64,000 nucleotides of DNA, from the NCBI GenBank assembly GCA_022828595.1, contig JAKGHH010000001.1, positions 204,681,813 through 204,745,812 of the forward strand, given 5' to 3'. The translations under genes and the position numbers were made by a program. The notes under the pieces were generated by a model. That model saw only the letters and a program-made list of their open reading frames with translations, did not search any database and was not told the origin of the DNA. Of the stretch, positions 42,355 to 53,600 are shown in pieces (the first letter of the stretch is position 1; the number at the start of each line of letters is the position of its first letter). Source of the stretch: Nelumbo lutea (taxonomy: Eukaryota; Streptophyta; Magnoliopsida; Proteales; Nelumbonaceae).

Positions 42355-44300
42355 TGTTAGACAGTTTTGTATGCCCTTAGCTTCAATCAGAATGATGTAG
42401 TTTATGAGTTTATTGTAAATGAATAAAAGTGCATATTTGATTCATGTTCCCTTGCTATGTTTCTATGTAATACCCTTAAACTGGACATTTAATGGGACTC
42501 GTGTTAATTTAGAATGTTCATAGCCAGTGGGTCAGACTGGAGAGACTATCCTGACAAGGCTGACACTGTGGTGCCACCAAGTCGGTTGGGGTGGCCTTTC
42601 TCAACTGCCAGGGAGAGACCCTAGGCACATACAGTGTAGGATTAATTGAATCTTTGAACTGGACCAGATTTCCAGTATTGCCCTAGACGTTGGAGATTGA
42701 TGGGCAAAACTGAAAATTTATACCCGACCCCTAGACTCGATTATGATACTACACTAGGTGTCGGATTAGGCTATCTTTGATGTACCAATCAGTGAGATCC
42801 TTAGCGGGGGTCAAAACATGGGTATGTTGGGACAGTCCGAGAATTCATCTGAGTGGGTGATCATAGTGACAGGATCAGCCCCTTTGTCAGACAAAGGTAA
42901 TGATCGGGGATGCACTCTCACTGATGGAAACCAAGACTGCCGGCAGCCGATTTCAACCGTTGAGATTTGTTTTGCAAAATATATTTTATATAAGATATAA
43001 AAGTATATATATTATGGTTTCTAAAATGTTTGCAAGAAGGTTTTAATTCCCGGGATCCATATGAGTGGAGAGTGCAACACTGTTCCTTGCAGCCGAGGGA
43101 GAAGTCCTCTCTTGTCGGACAGTGTATGATCATTATGGGCTGAGAGGTTAAGTGTAAGACCATTGAGGATAATACCTGATGGGCTAATCTTGCATCTGCC
43201 CACAGTCCCTGGGTGTTACAAGGTGGCTTGGCCCAGGGACCTCTTAGGGTAAGTGTTGGGCCCATAGAGCCCATTTGATGGGTTTCAGGGGGTGCACTGT
43301 CTTTAACACTGTATTCAGCCACGCCTTGTAACAAAGGCTGGGCCGAACCCATGTGACTGATGTGTAGATCAATGCTTGGGTCCCGCGCCATACAAGGAAG
43401 CCCAACTGGGCAGCAGTTAAGAAGGTTAAATGAGCACATAAGCTTAATGGGCCTAAAGCCCATTTCGAACTGGGCTGTTTATTTTGTTAATAAAGGGGCA
43501 AATTCTGAAGTGAATCAGCTAATAGGATTGGGCTTAGACCCTATCCACTTAGAGAGTCCAAGATCTAAATGAGATTTAGATCTGGAAACCTCCTAATTAG
43601 ATTAGGAGATGGCTGATCTAATCTCCAGATAAGATAAGGATTATCCCTCATCACTTAAAGGGACTTCTAACGCAAATATGAATTGGATTAGCAACTCTTA
43701 ATCTGATTAGGAGCTGATTCCTTTAAGATTATAAAAGAAGAAGGGGGCGGTAGCATATAGACACACACACACAACAGATTATCAGGTTTTCTCTAGTGCT
43801 GAAAAGAAGAGAGAATTCTGCTCCCTGCAAATACTCTCTTGCCGCCTCCCTGTTCTTGTTGCCCTGTTTGCCAGTTCGATCTCCAGTTGTGGGAGAAGTC
43901 AAGATTGGATCTTGACATCAGTTCTTTGAGAAAGGATTGAAAGGAAGCTATGCTCACGTACTATCTTGCTGATTCTTGCGAAGGATAGAGTTCTTAGAGA
44001 AGAACACTGCTGATTCTGCTCCACCTGCACTGCGTCATCTTCAATGGGAGCAGTCTTTGGATCCTTCCTTGGGCGTGAACACCTTCGTTGGGAGATTCTA
44101 CTTCTCCATATCAGGTATAATTCTCTCCTACTCCTTTTGGTTCAGATCTGGTTCAGTTTAAGGTCCAAGAATGATCCTTGAAAATATGATTTTCTAAATA
44201 GGGAATATGATTCCCAGTTGAAGGGAGGGAAAAATTTTTGAAATTCGCCCCTTATTCCGCAATCTTTGGGCATCCATGGGATGGATCTCTCATCCCTTCA
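42355..44300 (+). mobile_element. Solo LTR of about 1.95 kb inside chromovirus gag
   Basis: Starts tgttagacag and ends catcccttca, flanked by ctacc (42350-42354) and cgacc (44301-44305), a 5-bp duplication with one mismatch. Gag coding sequence resumes in register across it, which fixes its ends. It has no retroelement coding domain. A run of CA (43761-43773) and a CT-rich exon-like leader near 43800-44120 are present. Orientation is inferred from the leader-like sequence at its right end. The parent family was not identified. Confidence 0.75.
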
Positions 44301-45235
44301 CGACCATCTCGGCCCTGGATAAGCGTCTAATGGGAGGTGTTGTCGTGCTGCTCCCCATGCTAGTTGCAGATCGGGTAGTGTTGCTGGTGAAAGGGCGTTG
44401 TTCCCGGTTGGTAGCCATCGACGGCCCTCCTGCAGTAGACCTTGGGTTCGTCCAAGTCGTTGCGGGACGCCCCATGCTAGACGGCCCTCGGCTGATCTGT
44501 AGCTTGCGCTCGAAGGCTCAGGCCAGATTCATTGTTGTGACCAAGTTGGGTGGGCTCTGCATCTCCACATTAACTCTCAGAGGTTCTGATAGGCCGGTTG
44601 TGAACATATCCACCTGTTGGTCTGGCCGAATTGAAGAGGCTCTGGCGAGAAGGTTTAAAACTGCCACTGATACTCTGCGACAGTTCTGGTCTGCTTAAGG
44701 TTAATGAGCTCCCCCAAGTGGTTGCTTGTTAATGGGGGTCCGAACCGGAGGAGGCAATACGACTTGAACAGGTTCCAACTAAGGCCTGGTTCTTCCTACT
44801 CCACTCGGTAGAACCAGAGATGTGATTCATCGGTCAAGTGGAATGCTACCAGGCTGACCTTGTCCTTCTCTTCCATGCACTGATTACGGAAGAATTGCTC
44901 ACAGCGGTACAACCATCCAAGTGGGTCACCGCTGCCACTGTATGAGGAGAACTCCAGACGACTGTATTTGGGTATGACTGCTGCTATCGGGGTGTCGTTC
45001 TATCATTCACCGGAGCCCTCTGCCCGATCTGGGCGACGGCTGTTGTTGGTGGCTGCCCCTTCAGGGCTCCTTTCCCTGGTGGAGAAGTATAACTCTAGTA
45101 GACGTCGAAGTTCCCTGACGTCCTCTTTAACTTCTCTTACCTCCACGTGATTTTCCACAAGACGGTGTTCCAGCTCGTGAACCTTGGATGATAGTTGCTC
45201 CATGTCGCCCATGACGCTTGGCTCTAATACCAAAA
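44301..45235 (-). pseudogene. Chromovirus: gag (innermost copy)
   Basis: Read 45235 to 44301 on the minus strand. It opens with the N-terminal coiled coil 'MGDMEQLSSKVHELEHRLVE' (from about 45212), then 'LWFYRVEQEEPGLSWDQF'-like Gag core and 'MFTTGLSEPLRVNVEMQ' near 44560. A Ser/Thr/Pro-rich stretch follows, ending 'RRLSRAEMV' at the solo LTR. Its PBS carries a G-to-A change (ctctaatacca). + strand frames here (44276-44698) are shadows. Confidence 0.8.
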
Positions 45236-46299
45236 TGTTATGGGCCCGGGCGTAGGATCTCGTCATGGGGCAGTTTGTGGGGGAAACTCCTTGCCCTTTC
45301 CTTTGTGAGTTGACCCTATGGTGGCGAACTGAGGGGGTGAGTTGTTCAAGAGACCACCCGAACTCTCCTCACTCTTTTCTTGACTAGAAAACTGAATGCT
45401 TTATTTCAATTCATGGCTCCTTAAATAGGAGATTACAGAAGGAAATTCCTAATTAAACTCAAACTCCAACTTGAACTCAAACTACTAATTACCTACTCCT
45501 AATGGTAACACAATTCTTACTTAAGATAGGGATAAGGATAAGATAAGATAAGGGATAAGAGATAAGGAAGGCTGGAGGCGAGTTCTCTTGACGTGTCCAA
45601 ATAAGGGTGGGCCCACCCCTATGAGCTATCGTGTGGGCCCCGCTCTGCTACTGTTGCCGGGTGCGTGCGAGCAGCTCGTGTAGTCTGGCCGAACTGAAGA
45701 GGCTTTGGCGAGAAGGGTCTGAAACTACCGTTGATACTCTGCGACAGTTCTGGTCTGCTTAAGGTTAATGAGCTCCCCCAAAGGGTTGCTTGTTAATGGG
45801 GGTCTGAACCGGAGGAGGCAATATGACTTGAACTGGTCCCAACTAAGGCCTGGTTCTTCCTGCTCCACTCGGTAGAACCAGAGTTGTGCTTCATCGGTCA
45901 AGTGGAATGCTGCCAGGCTAACCTTGTCCTTCTCTTCCGTGCGCTGATTACGGAAGAATTGCTCACAGCGGTACAACCATCCAAGTGGGTCACCGCTGCC
46001 ACTGTATGAGGAGAACTCCAGACGACTGTATTTGGGTATGACTGCTGCTATCGGGGTGTCGTTCTATCATTCACCGGAGCCCTCTGCCCGATCTGGGCGA
46101 CGGCTGTTGTTGGTGGCTGCCCCTTCAGGGCTCCTTTCCCTGGTGGAGAAGTATAACTCTAGTAGACGTCGAAGTTCCCTGACGTCCTCTTTAACTTCTC
46201 TTACCTCCACGTGATTTTCCACAAGACGGTGTTCCAGCTCGTGAACCTTGGATGATAGTTGCTCCATGTCGCCCATGACGCTTGGCTCTGATACCAAAA
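45236..46299 (-). repeat. Tandem unit A: truncated LTR plus gag N-terminus
   Basis: 45236-45680 is the 3' part of the LTR, lacking about 130 bp of its U3 start. 45681-46299 is the 5' part of gag plus PBS, including the 83-codon open piece at 45725-45976 ('CEQFFRNQRTEEKDKVSLAA'). The junction 'cagctcgtg|tagtctggcc' is the same as in unit B. The unit is 1064 bp and directly repeats unit B. Confidence 0.92.
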
Positions 46300-47371
46300 T
46301 GTTATGGGCCCGGGCGTAGGATCTCGTCACGGGGCGGTTTGTGGGGGAAATTCCTAGTCTTCCCTTGCCCTTCCCTCTGCGAGTTGACCCTATGGTGGCG
46401 AATTGAGGGGGTGATTTCTTCAAGAGACCACCCAAACTCTCCTCACTCTTTTCTCGACTGGAAAACTAAATGCTTTATTCCAATTCATGGCTCCTTAAAT
46501 AGGAGATTACAAAAGGAATATCCTAATTAAACTCAAACTCCAACTTGAACTCAAACTACTAATTACCTACTCCTAATGGTAACACAATTCTTACTTAAGA
46601 TAGGGATAAGGATAAGATAAGATAAGGGTTAAGAGATAAGGAAGGCTGGAGGCGAGTTATCTTGATGTGTCCAGATAAGGGTGGGCCCACCCCTATGAGC
46701 TGTCATGTGGGCCCCGCTCTGCTGCTGCTGCTGGGTTTGTGCGTGCGGCTCGTGTGGTCTGGCCGAATTGAAGAGGCTCTGGCGAGAAGGTTTAAAACTG
46801 CCACTGATACTCTGCGACAGTTCTGGTCTGCTTAAGGTTAATGAGCTCCCCCAAGTGGTTGCTTGTTAATGGGGGTCCGAACCGGAGGAGGCAATACGAC
46901 TTGAACAGGTTCCAACTAAGGCCTGGTTCTTCCTACTCCACTCGGTAGAACCAGAGATGTGATTCATCGGTCAAGTGGAATGCTACCAGGCTGACCTTGT
47001 CCTTCTCTTCCATGCACTAATTATGAAAGAATTGCTCACAGCGATATAGCAATCCCAGTGGGTCACCACTGCTGCTGTATGAGGGGAACTCCAGACGACT
47101 GTATTTGGGTATGATTGTTGCTGTCGGGGTGTCGTTCAATCGTTCATCGGAGCCCTCTGCCCAATCTGGGCAGCGGCTATTGTTGGTGGCTGCCCCTTCA
47201 AGGCTCCTTTCCCTTGTGAGAAGTGTAGCTCCAGTAGACGCCGTAGTTCCCTGACATCCTCTTTAACTTCTCTTACTTCTGCGTGATTTTCCACAAGATG
47301 ATGTTCCAGCTCATGAACCTTGGATGATAGCTGCTCCATGTCACCCATGACGCTTGGCTCTGATACCAAAA
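46300..47371 (-). repeat. Tandem unit B: truncated LTR plus gag N-terminus
   Basis: 46300-46754 is the truncated LTR and 46755-47371 the gag 5' part plus PBS (ctctgatacca). The unit is 1072 bp, with the same LTR/gag junction as unit A, so one deletion-fusion was duplicated. Gag here contains a small deletion near 47215. Confidence 0.92.
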
Positions 47372-47971
47372 TGTTATGGGCCAGGGCGTAGGATCTCATC
47401 ACGGGGCGGTTTGTGTAGAAAACTCCTTGCCTTCCCTTGCCCTTCCCTCTGCGAGTTGACCCTATGGTGGCGAACTGAGGGGGGTGATTTGTTCAAGAGA
47501 CCACCCGAACTCTCCTCGCTCTTTTCTTGACTGGAAAAACTGAATGCTTTATTCCAATTCGTGGCTCCTTAGGAGATTACAGAAGGAAATTCCTAAGTAA
47601 ACTCAAACTCCAACTTGAACTCAAACTACTAATTACCTACTCCTAATGGTAACACAATTCTTACTTAAGATAGGGATAAGGATAAGATAAGATAAGGGAT
47701 AAGGGATAAGAGATAAGGAAGGCTGGAGGCGAGTTATCTAGACGTGTTCAGATAAGGATGGACCCACCCCTATGAGCTGTCATGTGGGCCTCGCTCTACT
47801 GTTGCTGCCGGGTGTGTGTGCGCGGCTCGTGGTGCCGCCGCCGCGCGGTGCACGTTGTGCGCGGTGCACGCTACACGTGGTGCTGTTGCGCACGGTGCCG
47901 CTACCGTGCGGTGCCGGTCCTGCGCGCGGTGCTGCCTCTGCTGCTGTCGTGTGGTGCCGGTGCTCATAACA
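47372..47971 (-). repeat. Chromovirus: 5' LTR
   Basis: 600 bp, the full-length partner of 38384-38955. On the minus strand it is followed by the initiator-Met type PBS tggtatcagagcc. Confidence 0.93.
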
Positions 47972-47976
47972 GGTCG

Positions 47977-48109
47977 TGTGCCTTTGGCTTCTAACATACT
48001 CGGAGATAACACCTCGGCTTCAATAGCGTCCTCTCAGAGCCTTTGGCCTACCTTCAGAGCAAAGGGGGTGAAATTACCTTGTTGCTCTCGGCCATCCCGA
48101 GAATCAACA
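47977..48109 (+). repeat. Tat element 2: 3' LTR, right part
   Basis: Matches 30472-30609 with substitutions and ends gagaatcaaca. It completes the 3' LTR begun at 38009. Confidence 0.93.
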
Positions 48110-48227
48110 TTTGGTTTGAAGGAAAAGGTAGGGAAAGGAAGGAAAATATAAGGAAGCCTTTACAAACTTTGTATAGATTTCCTTGCCTTTCCTTTCCCTA
48201 CTTTTTTTCTTCAAACCAAACACAGCC
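48110..48227. mobile_element. Right part of the split Tourist-like MITE
   Basis: Continues the 12-bp stub at 30000. It ends ttcaaaccaaacacagcc, the inverted form of its start ggctatgtttggtttgaa. The two purine-rich/pyrimidine-rich halves (aggtagggaaaggaagg / ccttgcctttcctttccc) would form a hairpin. Confidence 0.8.
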
Positions 48228-49021
48228 TAGAAGTTAAAACTGGTGAGGGTGCTTGTACTAGAGCTTAGTTCAAAGTTTCTATTTTGTACATAAAATGATG
48301 GTCTGTAGACTCTAATCATCTAGTGAGAATCTCTATCTAATTATCAATGAGCACAGAAATAAAGGTATGAGCATGTCCTACTTGTTTTGGTTTCAATGTT
48401 TAATTGTTTAGACCAAGTGAAGTAGAGAAGACTTCCTTCTTAAAATTGGTAAATGTTGGTAAGTCTTCACAATCTTAATTACCAATTTTAAAATAGGTAA
48501 ACTGATGGTTAAGAAAAATGGCCAACAAAACATCCCAACTAGTGGCTTCCAGTAGTTATGACATCTAAATTAATTTTATATGCAATGGAAGGTAAACTCC
48601 TCCCATTTACCATTTCTTTCTCTCTTTTTTTTTGATAGATTTTTACCATTTATTGATTTCAGGCTGCTGAAAATTCCATTGCCATTATATTAATCCTAAT
48701 TAAACATGAATAATATTATATTAATTATTGAATGCCTACCATTTAAAACCACTAGATGAGCCTAAGAATGAAAAAATTAAATCCAATTTCTAGTTTTTTA
48801 AGCCTAAATAGACAAAATTCATTTATAAATTAATTCTCAAATTACAAAGTAAGATATAACAAATCGGCACAAGTAGGGGTGGATTCAAGGCGAGCTGAGC
48901 TGAATAGTACCAAGCTCGAGCTCGGTTCGAGCCAAAACCTTGAGCTCGAGCTCAACTTAAGTAAAAAATTCATAAGCTCAAGCTCGGCTCGAGCTTGATT
49001 TTGAGAAAAAATATTTTATAA

Positions 49022-49063
<42 letters not shown>

Positions 49064-49901
49064 TTATTTTATATTTAAAAAATTAAGAATTATAATAATT
49101 AATAATTATAATATTTTTATTATATATAGTTTTCTATAATTTTATTATATATACATTCGAGCCAGCTTGTGAGCCTCACGAGCCAAGCTCTAGTAGGCTT
49201 GAGCTCGGCTCGTTTAATAATCAAGCCACTAAATTGGGCTCGAGCTCGAGCTCGAACTCGGTTGAAACTGAACCGAGCTCGAGCAGCTCATGAAATGCTC
49301 GACACAAGGGACAATTATATATATATATATATGTATCAGGCCTGACTAGACTTGCACATATTTATATTTAAATTATTTATACATATGTACATATATATAT
49401 ATATATATATATAATGTATAAAACAATTTTTATACATATATTATATGAAATATAGTAAAGTATTTAATATTTTATAAAAAAGTCATAGGCCCAGAACCCA
49501 GGTGCTTGTAGGTTTGGGCAATGTTTAAAGTATCGAAAACGTAAGGTGTATTGGAAAGATAATTTTAAGAGACGTATTGGGATACGCTTTGGATACATAT
49601 AGATACGAATGAAAAATCAAGATGTGCATACATATGCTAAAAAACTCAAATAAATCCTAAAAATATATTAATAACGACAGTTACAAGTTTTGTATGATTG
49701 TAAATAAGTTATTTAAAAGTAAAAAAAGTGTAATTTAATGGTCTATATAAAATTCAAGATATCGGGACATACTTAGTAACTATTCACAAATGATGGAATA
49801 AGCTAAAATGTATATTAATATATATTAGTTTTAAGACAATCAATATAATTTATCTTTATATTTATTAATACATAAATTTTAATAATTAATTCTAACATTT
49901 A
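48228..49901. other. Intergenic AT-rich stretch with microsatellites
   Basis: No gene is recognisable. It contains (TA)n runs at 49031-49058, 49314-49331 and about 49391-49413. It also holds a 'gagctcgagctcgg'-rich element listed separately and a possible decayed family 1 MITE end near 49518. Confidence 0.5.
48874..49300. mobile_element. Possible hAT-like MITE, family 3, copy 2
   Basis: Starts taggggtgg like the element at 4191. Both halves carry gagctcgagctcgg-type words in opposite orientation, with an AT-rich centre. The flanks ggcacaag (48866-48873) and gacacaag (49301-49308) match at 7 of 8. The right terminus lacks the expected ccaccccta, so it is truncated or mis-placed. Confidence 0.45.
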
Positions 49902-50462
49902 TGGAGGCCCATCCCAAGGCCCATCTCACCATTAGGGGTGGCAGCTCATAGGATAAGGATAAGAGTCCAAGATAAGTCAAGAAAGGATAATCAAGACCCA
50001 TCAAGACTTAATCCAAGACTCCAAGACTTATTAAGAATTCCAGCAATCAAGATCCATCTAGACTTCAAGAATCATCAAGAATTCTAGAGTCAAGATAATC
50101 ACAAGATTTCCAAGACTTCCAAGATTCATGCATGGAGGAGTTCTAGGGAGATCGAACAGTGGAAGATCAAGCCCAAGACTGTTCGATCTTATCAAGACCA
50201 AGATCAATATCAAGAAAGTCCAAGATTCATGCAGATTAGGATCTATCACAACTCTCTTTCCTAATTACTTTACAATTTCCACATGTACTATAAATATGGT
50301 TATTTTTCAGTTAATAGACACTTCAGAATTTCTTCAGATTTCTTCTTCAAATTCTGCCACCTTTTCTCTCTCCTAGAGAAATCGTGCAGTTTCGCTAGAA
50401 ACTAGGTTCGCCTGGTGCTTGCATAGCCAGCTCCGATTTTCCATTGCTTCCACGCTGCGTCA
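49902..50462 (+). repeat. CRM-like element: 5' LTR
   Basis: 561 bp, from tggaggcccatccc to cacgctgcgtca. It has many 'caagactt/caagatt' words and a TATA-like ctataaatatgg near 50289. Confidence 0.93.
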
Positions 50463-50464
50463 GG

Positions 50465-50479
50465 TGGTATTAGAGCAGG
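50465..50479 (+). other. CRM-like element: primer binding site
   Basis: tggtattagagcagg, an initiator-Met type PBS with one change, follows the LTR by 2 bp. Confidence 0.88.
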
Positions 50480-50495
50480 GATTTCACCCAGACAG

Positions 50496-51845
50496 ATGGC
50501 CAACCCAGACGGTAGCAGTCGCAACCCACCCTGTGACGGAGATCAGGGGTTACAAGCTGTTTGGAGAGCAATCAAAGAGCAGCGCACGGTCACGCGTAAC
50601 ATCGAACAGCAGTTGGCAGAGGAGACTGAACAACTGCGAACCTTGTTACGGGAGGTTGTTCCACGGAACCGAGAACATCCACATCAGATCTAAAGAGACG
50701 ACCATGACAGACCACCCGTCAATACTGCGTTCCGATATCTAGTTCTTGACGACGATAGTGATGATGAGTTAGAATTCGGTGGTGCTCCAGTTCTTCCCGG
50801 CAACAACAGAAATGACAGAAATTGGCACAATCAAGGTAATTTCAATCCCCATAGGAATAATGATGAATTTAATATCAAGGTAGATATTCCTACTTTTAGT
50901 GGAGATGTTGGCATAGAGGGACTTCTAAATTAGATAACAGAAGTCGATCGTTTCTTTGAGTACATGGAGATACCAGAGGAACGAAGGGTAAAATTGGTAT
51001 CTTTCCGATTAAAGGGAGGCGCATCTGTTTGGTGGGAACGCATGAGAGAGACCCGGATCAGAGAAGGAAGGGGTCCTGTTCGAACCTGGAGGTGCATGAA
51101 ATAGCTTATAAGAGGTAGATTTTTACCTCCAGATTATGAATAATACATGTTCGAATCTTACCAACAGTGTGCGTAGGGTTCCCGTAGTGTTAATGAATAT
51201 ACATATGACTTTTTGATATTAGCTGAAAGAAATCAATTATCTGAAAGTGACAACTAGCAGGCAGCCCGTTACCTGAGCGGTTTGAGACTGTCCATCAGAG
51301 ATAAAATTGGTGTACAGATGGTTCTTAGTATGTAGGAAGCAAGGAACCTAGCCTTGAAAGCAGAGTTGATGTTCCAAGACAAGGCACGTAGTGATAATTA
51401 TCGCCGGTACAGCGGAAGCGACAACAGACCGGCAACTGGCGACAGGAACAAATCAGTCCCGGCAGTTCAGCCTTCTCACCCGGCAAGTACAGCTAACGTC
51501 GGTAAGGTTACAGCAGGAGGACATACTCGAGGTAACCCTTCCAACCCTCCTAAACCCAGTAATTCCTATGCAAAGCCTGATCCAATTAAATGCTTTAAAT
51601 GTAATGAGGTTGGCCATAGGTCCAGTGACTGTCCTAGGAGGAAGGCAGTTAATATGGTAGAAAGGGAGGAGGAAGAAGATGTGGAGGAGGAAATATATTG
51701 TGGACCTGATGGGGAGGATGAAGAGGGTCCATACGAACATGAAGAGTATACTTGTGTAGTAAGAAAATTAATGTTGTCCAAGAAAAATAAAGATACTTCT
51801 CAAAGGTTTAGGTTATTCCGTATCAGATGTAACTGTCAAGGGTAA
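50496..51845 (+). pseudogene. CRM-like element: gag
   Basis: Starts at ATG 50496 ('MANPDGSSRNPPCDGDQGLQ'), with a coiled-coil-like start, then a stop at 50691. It continues 'FNIKVDIPTFSGDVGIEG', 'KLVSFRLKGGASVWWERM' and 'VNEYTYDFLILAERNQLSE' in frame fragments. The zinc knuckle 'IKCFKCNEVGHRSSDCP' (51588-51638) is intact and is followed by an acidic linker. About six stops interrupt gag. The final open part is 51354-51845. Confidence 0.88.
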
Positions 51846-52200
51846 ATATTTGATTTAATTATTGATAGTGGCAGTCAAGAAAATATTATTTGAAGGGATA
51901 TAATACAAAAATTACAACTGCTTCTTGAAAAGCATCCCAACAATACACAATTGGGTGGATCAAGGAAGGAGGCGACGTACGGGTGGAAGAACGCTGCAAT
52001 GTACCTTTTTCTATTGATAAGTACCACGATGAAGTATACTGTGATATTATAGATATGGATGCTTGCCATATTTTGTTAGGGAGGCCTTGGCAGTTTGATA
52101 CAAATGCAAGGCACATGGGTAGGAAGAATACCTATCAACTTGAAAAGGAAGGTATACGCTACACCTTGATACCCATGGCTGAAAAGAGTATTTCTAAGGC
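51846..52200 (+). pseudogene. CRM-like element: protease
   Basis: 'FDLIIDSGSQENII' carries the D-S-G active site at about 51863-51872, then a stop. After a frameshift near 51965, 'ERCNVPFSIDKYHDEVYCDI' and 'IDMDACHILLGRPWQFDTNA' complete the domain in the frame that starts at 51983. Confidence 0.88.
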
Positions 52201-53277
52201 CCCAAAGGCAAATGAGAAAAATTTCCTTACTACTACCCATCATCATGCTGAATTTATAAAAGAATGTAATGATACCCATGAGGTACATTTGTTAGTAGTA
52301 AAGAGAGAAAATATGAATGAGACCCTGGAGGAAAATAAAATTCCAGTGGAAGTGCATGGACTACTTGATGAATTCCATGATGTAGTTCCAAATGAATTAC
52401 CAAATGAACTCCCTCCCATGAGGGATGTACAACATCATATTGACTTTGTTTCAGGTGCTAGTCTACCTAACCTCCCACATTACAGGATGAGTCCCAAGGA
52501 GAATAAAATTTTACGGGAGAAGGTAGAAGAATTGTTGAAAAAAGGACACATTCAAGTCAATATGAGTCCTTGTGCAGTACCGGCTTAACTAACACCCAAG
52601 AAGGGTGGCAGTTGGAGAATGTGTGTCGACAGCAGGGCTATCAATAAAATTACTATCGGTTACAAATTCCTCATTCATAAGCTGGACAACATGCTAGATC
52701 AGCTTAATGGGGCTGTGGTTTTCTCAAAAAATAGATCTCAGGAGTGGATACCATCAGATCAAAATCTGCCCCGGAGATGAATGGAAGACAACCTTCAAGA
52801 CTAGAGATGGCCTGTTCGAATGGTTAGTCATGCCCTTTGGACTAACCAATGCACCCAACACATTCATGAGGCTGATGAACTAGGTACTACGTCCCTTTAC
52901 TAGTAAATTTGTTGTGGTATATTTTGATGACATTTTAATTTACAGCAAATCTATCACTGATCATATGGGACATATTAGGGAGGTCCTAAAAGCATTGAGG
53001 GAAAATAAATTATATGCTAATTCGAAAAAATGCACTTTTATGAGTGATAATTTATTATTCCTGGGATTTATTGTGAGCAAGGATGGTATTAAAGTAAATG
53101 AAAAAAAGGTGAAAGCCATTAGAGAGTGGCCGACCCCATCAAATGTCACAGATGTGAGACGCTTCCATGGGTTGGCAATTTTCTACAGGCGATTTATTAA
53201 GCAATTTAGCAGTATTATGGCTTCCATTACTAAATGTTTGAAAAAGGGGAAATTTCAATGGGGAGAAGGACAAGAGT
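52201..53277 (+). pseudogene. CRM-like element: reverse transcriptase
   Basis: Reads 'LPPMRDVQHHIDFVSGASLP', 'HYRMSPKENKILREKVEELL', 'GHIQVNMSPCAVPA', stop, '[15 protein letters not shown]', '[18 protein letters not shown]' and the catalytic '[13 protein letters not shown]' (about 52910-52950). Then follow 'LFLGFIVSKDGIKVNEKKVK' and 'FHGLAIFYRRFIKQFSSI'. Stops and a frameshift lie at 52586-52910. Confidence 0.93.
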
Positions 53278-53600
53278 AGAGCTTTTCTCTCATAAAAGAA
53301 AAATTATGTACTGCTCCTGTCCTTGCCTTGCCAAATTTTGATAAATTATTTGAAGTTGAATGTGATGCCAATGAAGTTGGCACAGGGGTTGTATTGTCTC
53401 AAGAAAAAAGACTCATTGCTTTCTTCAGTGAAATATTATGTGAAGCCAGGAGAAAGTGGTTTACTTATGACAAAGAGTTCTATGTTGTGGTAAGAGCCTT
53501 GAAAACATGGGAACATTACTTAATTGCAAAGGAATTTGTTCTTTACACTGACCACCAGGCCCTAAAATATCTCAGTGGGCAAAACAATTAAGGAGTGATT
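53278..53600 (+). pseudogene. CRM-like element: RNase H
   Basis: '[20 protein letters not shown]', '[20 protein letters not shown]', '[20 protein letters not shown]' and '[17 protein letters not shown]', then a stop. The acidic residues D, E and D are in place. Confidence 0.92.

Larger units (their letters stand above)
38384..47971 (-). mobile_element. Reina-like chromovirus, minus strand, nested in the Tat 3' LTR
   Basis: 9588 bp with ends tgttatagg ... gctcataaca and a perfect 5-bp duplication ggtcg (38379-38383 and 47972-47976). On the minus strand: 5' LTR (47372-47971), PBS, gag with two extra tandem LTR/gag units, zinc knuckle, protease, RT, RNase H, integrase with chromodomain, polypurine tract and 3' LTR (38384-38955). 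The C-terminal chromodomain and 'LKLQPYRQLSL' motif suggest the Reina clade. A solo LTR (42355-44300) interrupts gag. Stops are scattered through pol. Confidence 0.93.
30012..48109 (+). mobile_element. Ty3/Tat element 2 with nested chromovirus
   Basis: Starts tgatgtgggg and ends gagaatcaaca, with a perfect 5-bp duplication tttgg at 30007-30011 and 48110-48114. The + strand holds 5' LTR, PBS, gag stub, protease, RT, RNase H, a second (archaeal-type) RNase H and integrase. The minus strand holds an antisense ORF. The polypurine tract and 3' LTR follow, the latter split by a chromovirus at 38384-47971. The second RNase H and the TTGGCGCC PBS place it in the Tat lineage (relatives Retand, Grande, Ogre). 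Without the insertion it is about 8.5 kb. All reading frames carry stops. Confidence 0.93.

Noticed and set aside
41824..42360. 178-codon + strand open frame
   Set aside because: Shadow of the protease and zinc-knuckle coding on the minus strand.
42918..43463. 181-codon minus strand open frame
   Set aside because: It lies in a solo LTR and has no recognisable domain or conserved start context.
44276..44698. 140-codon + strand open frame
   Set aside because: Shadow of chromovirus gag, which reads convincingly on the minus strand.
49518..49620. Fourth copy of the family 1 MITE (caatgtttaaagtatcg)
   Set aside because: Only one end resembles the family. No matching second terminus or 8-bp duplication was found.
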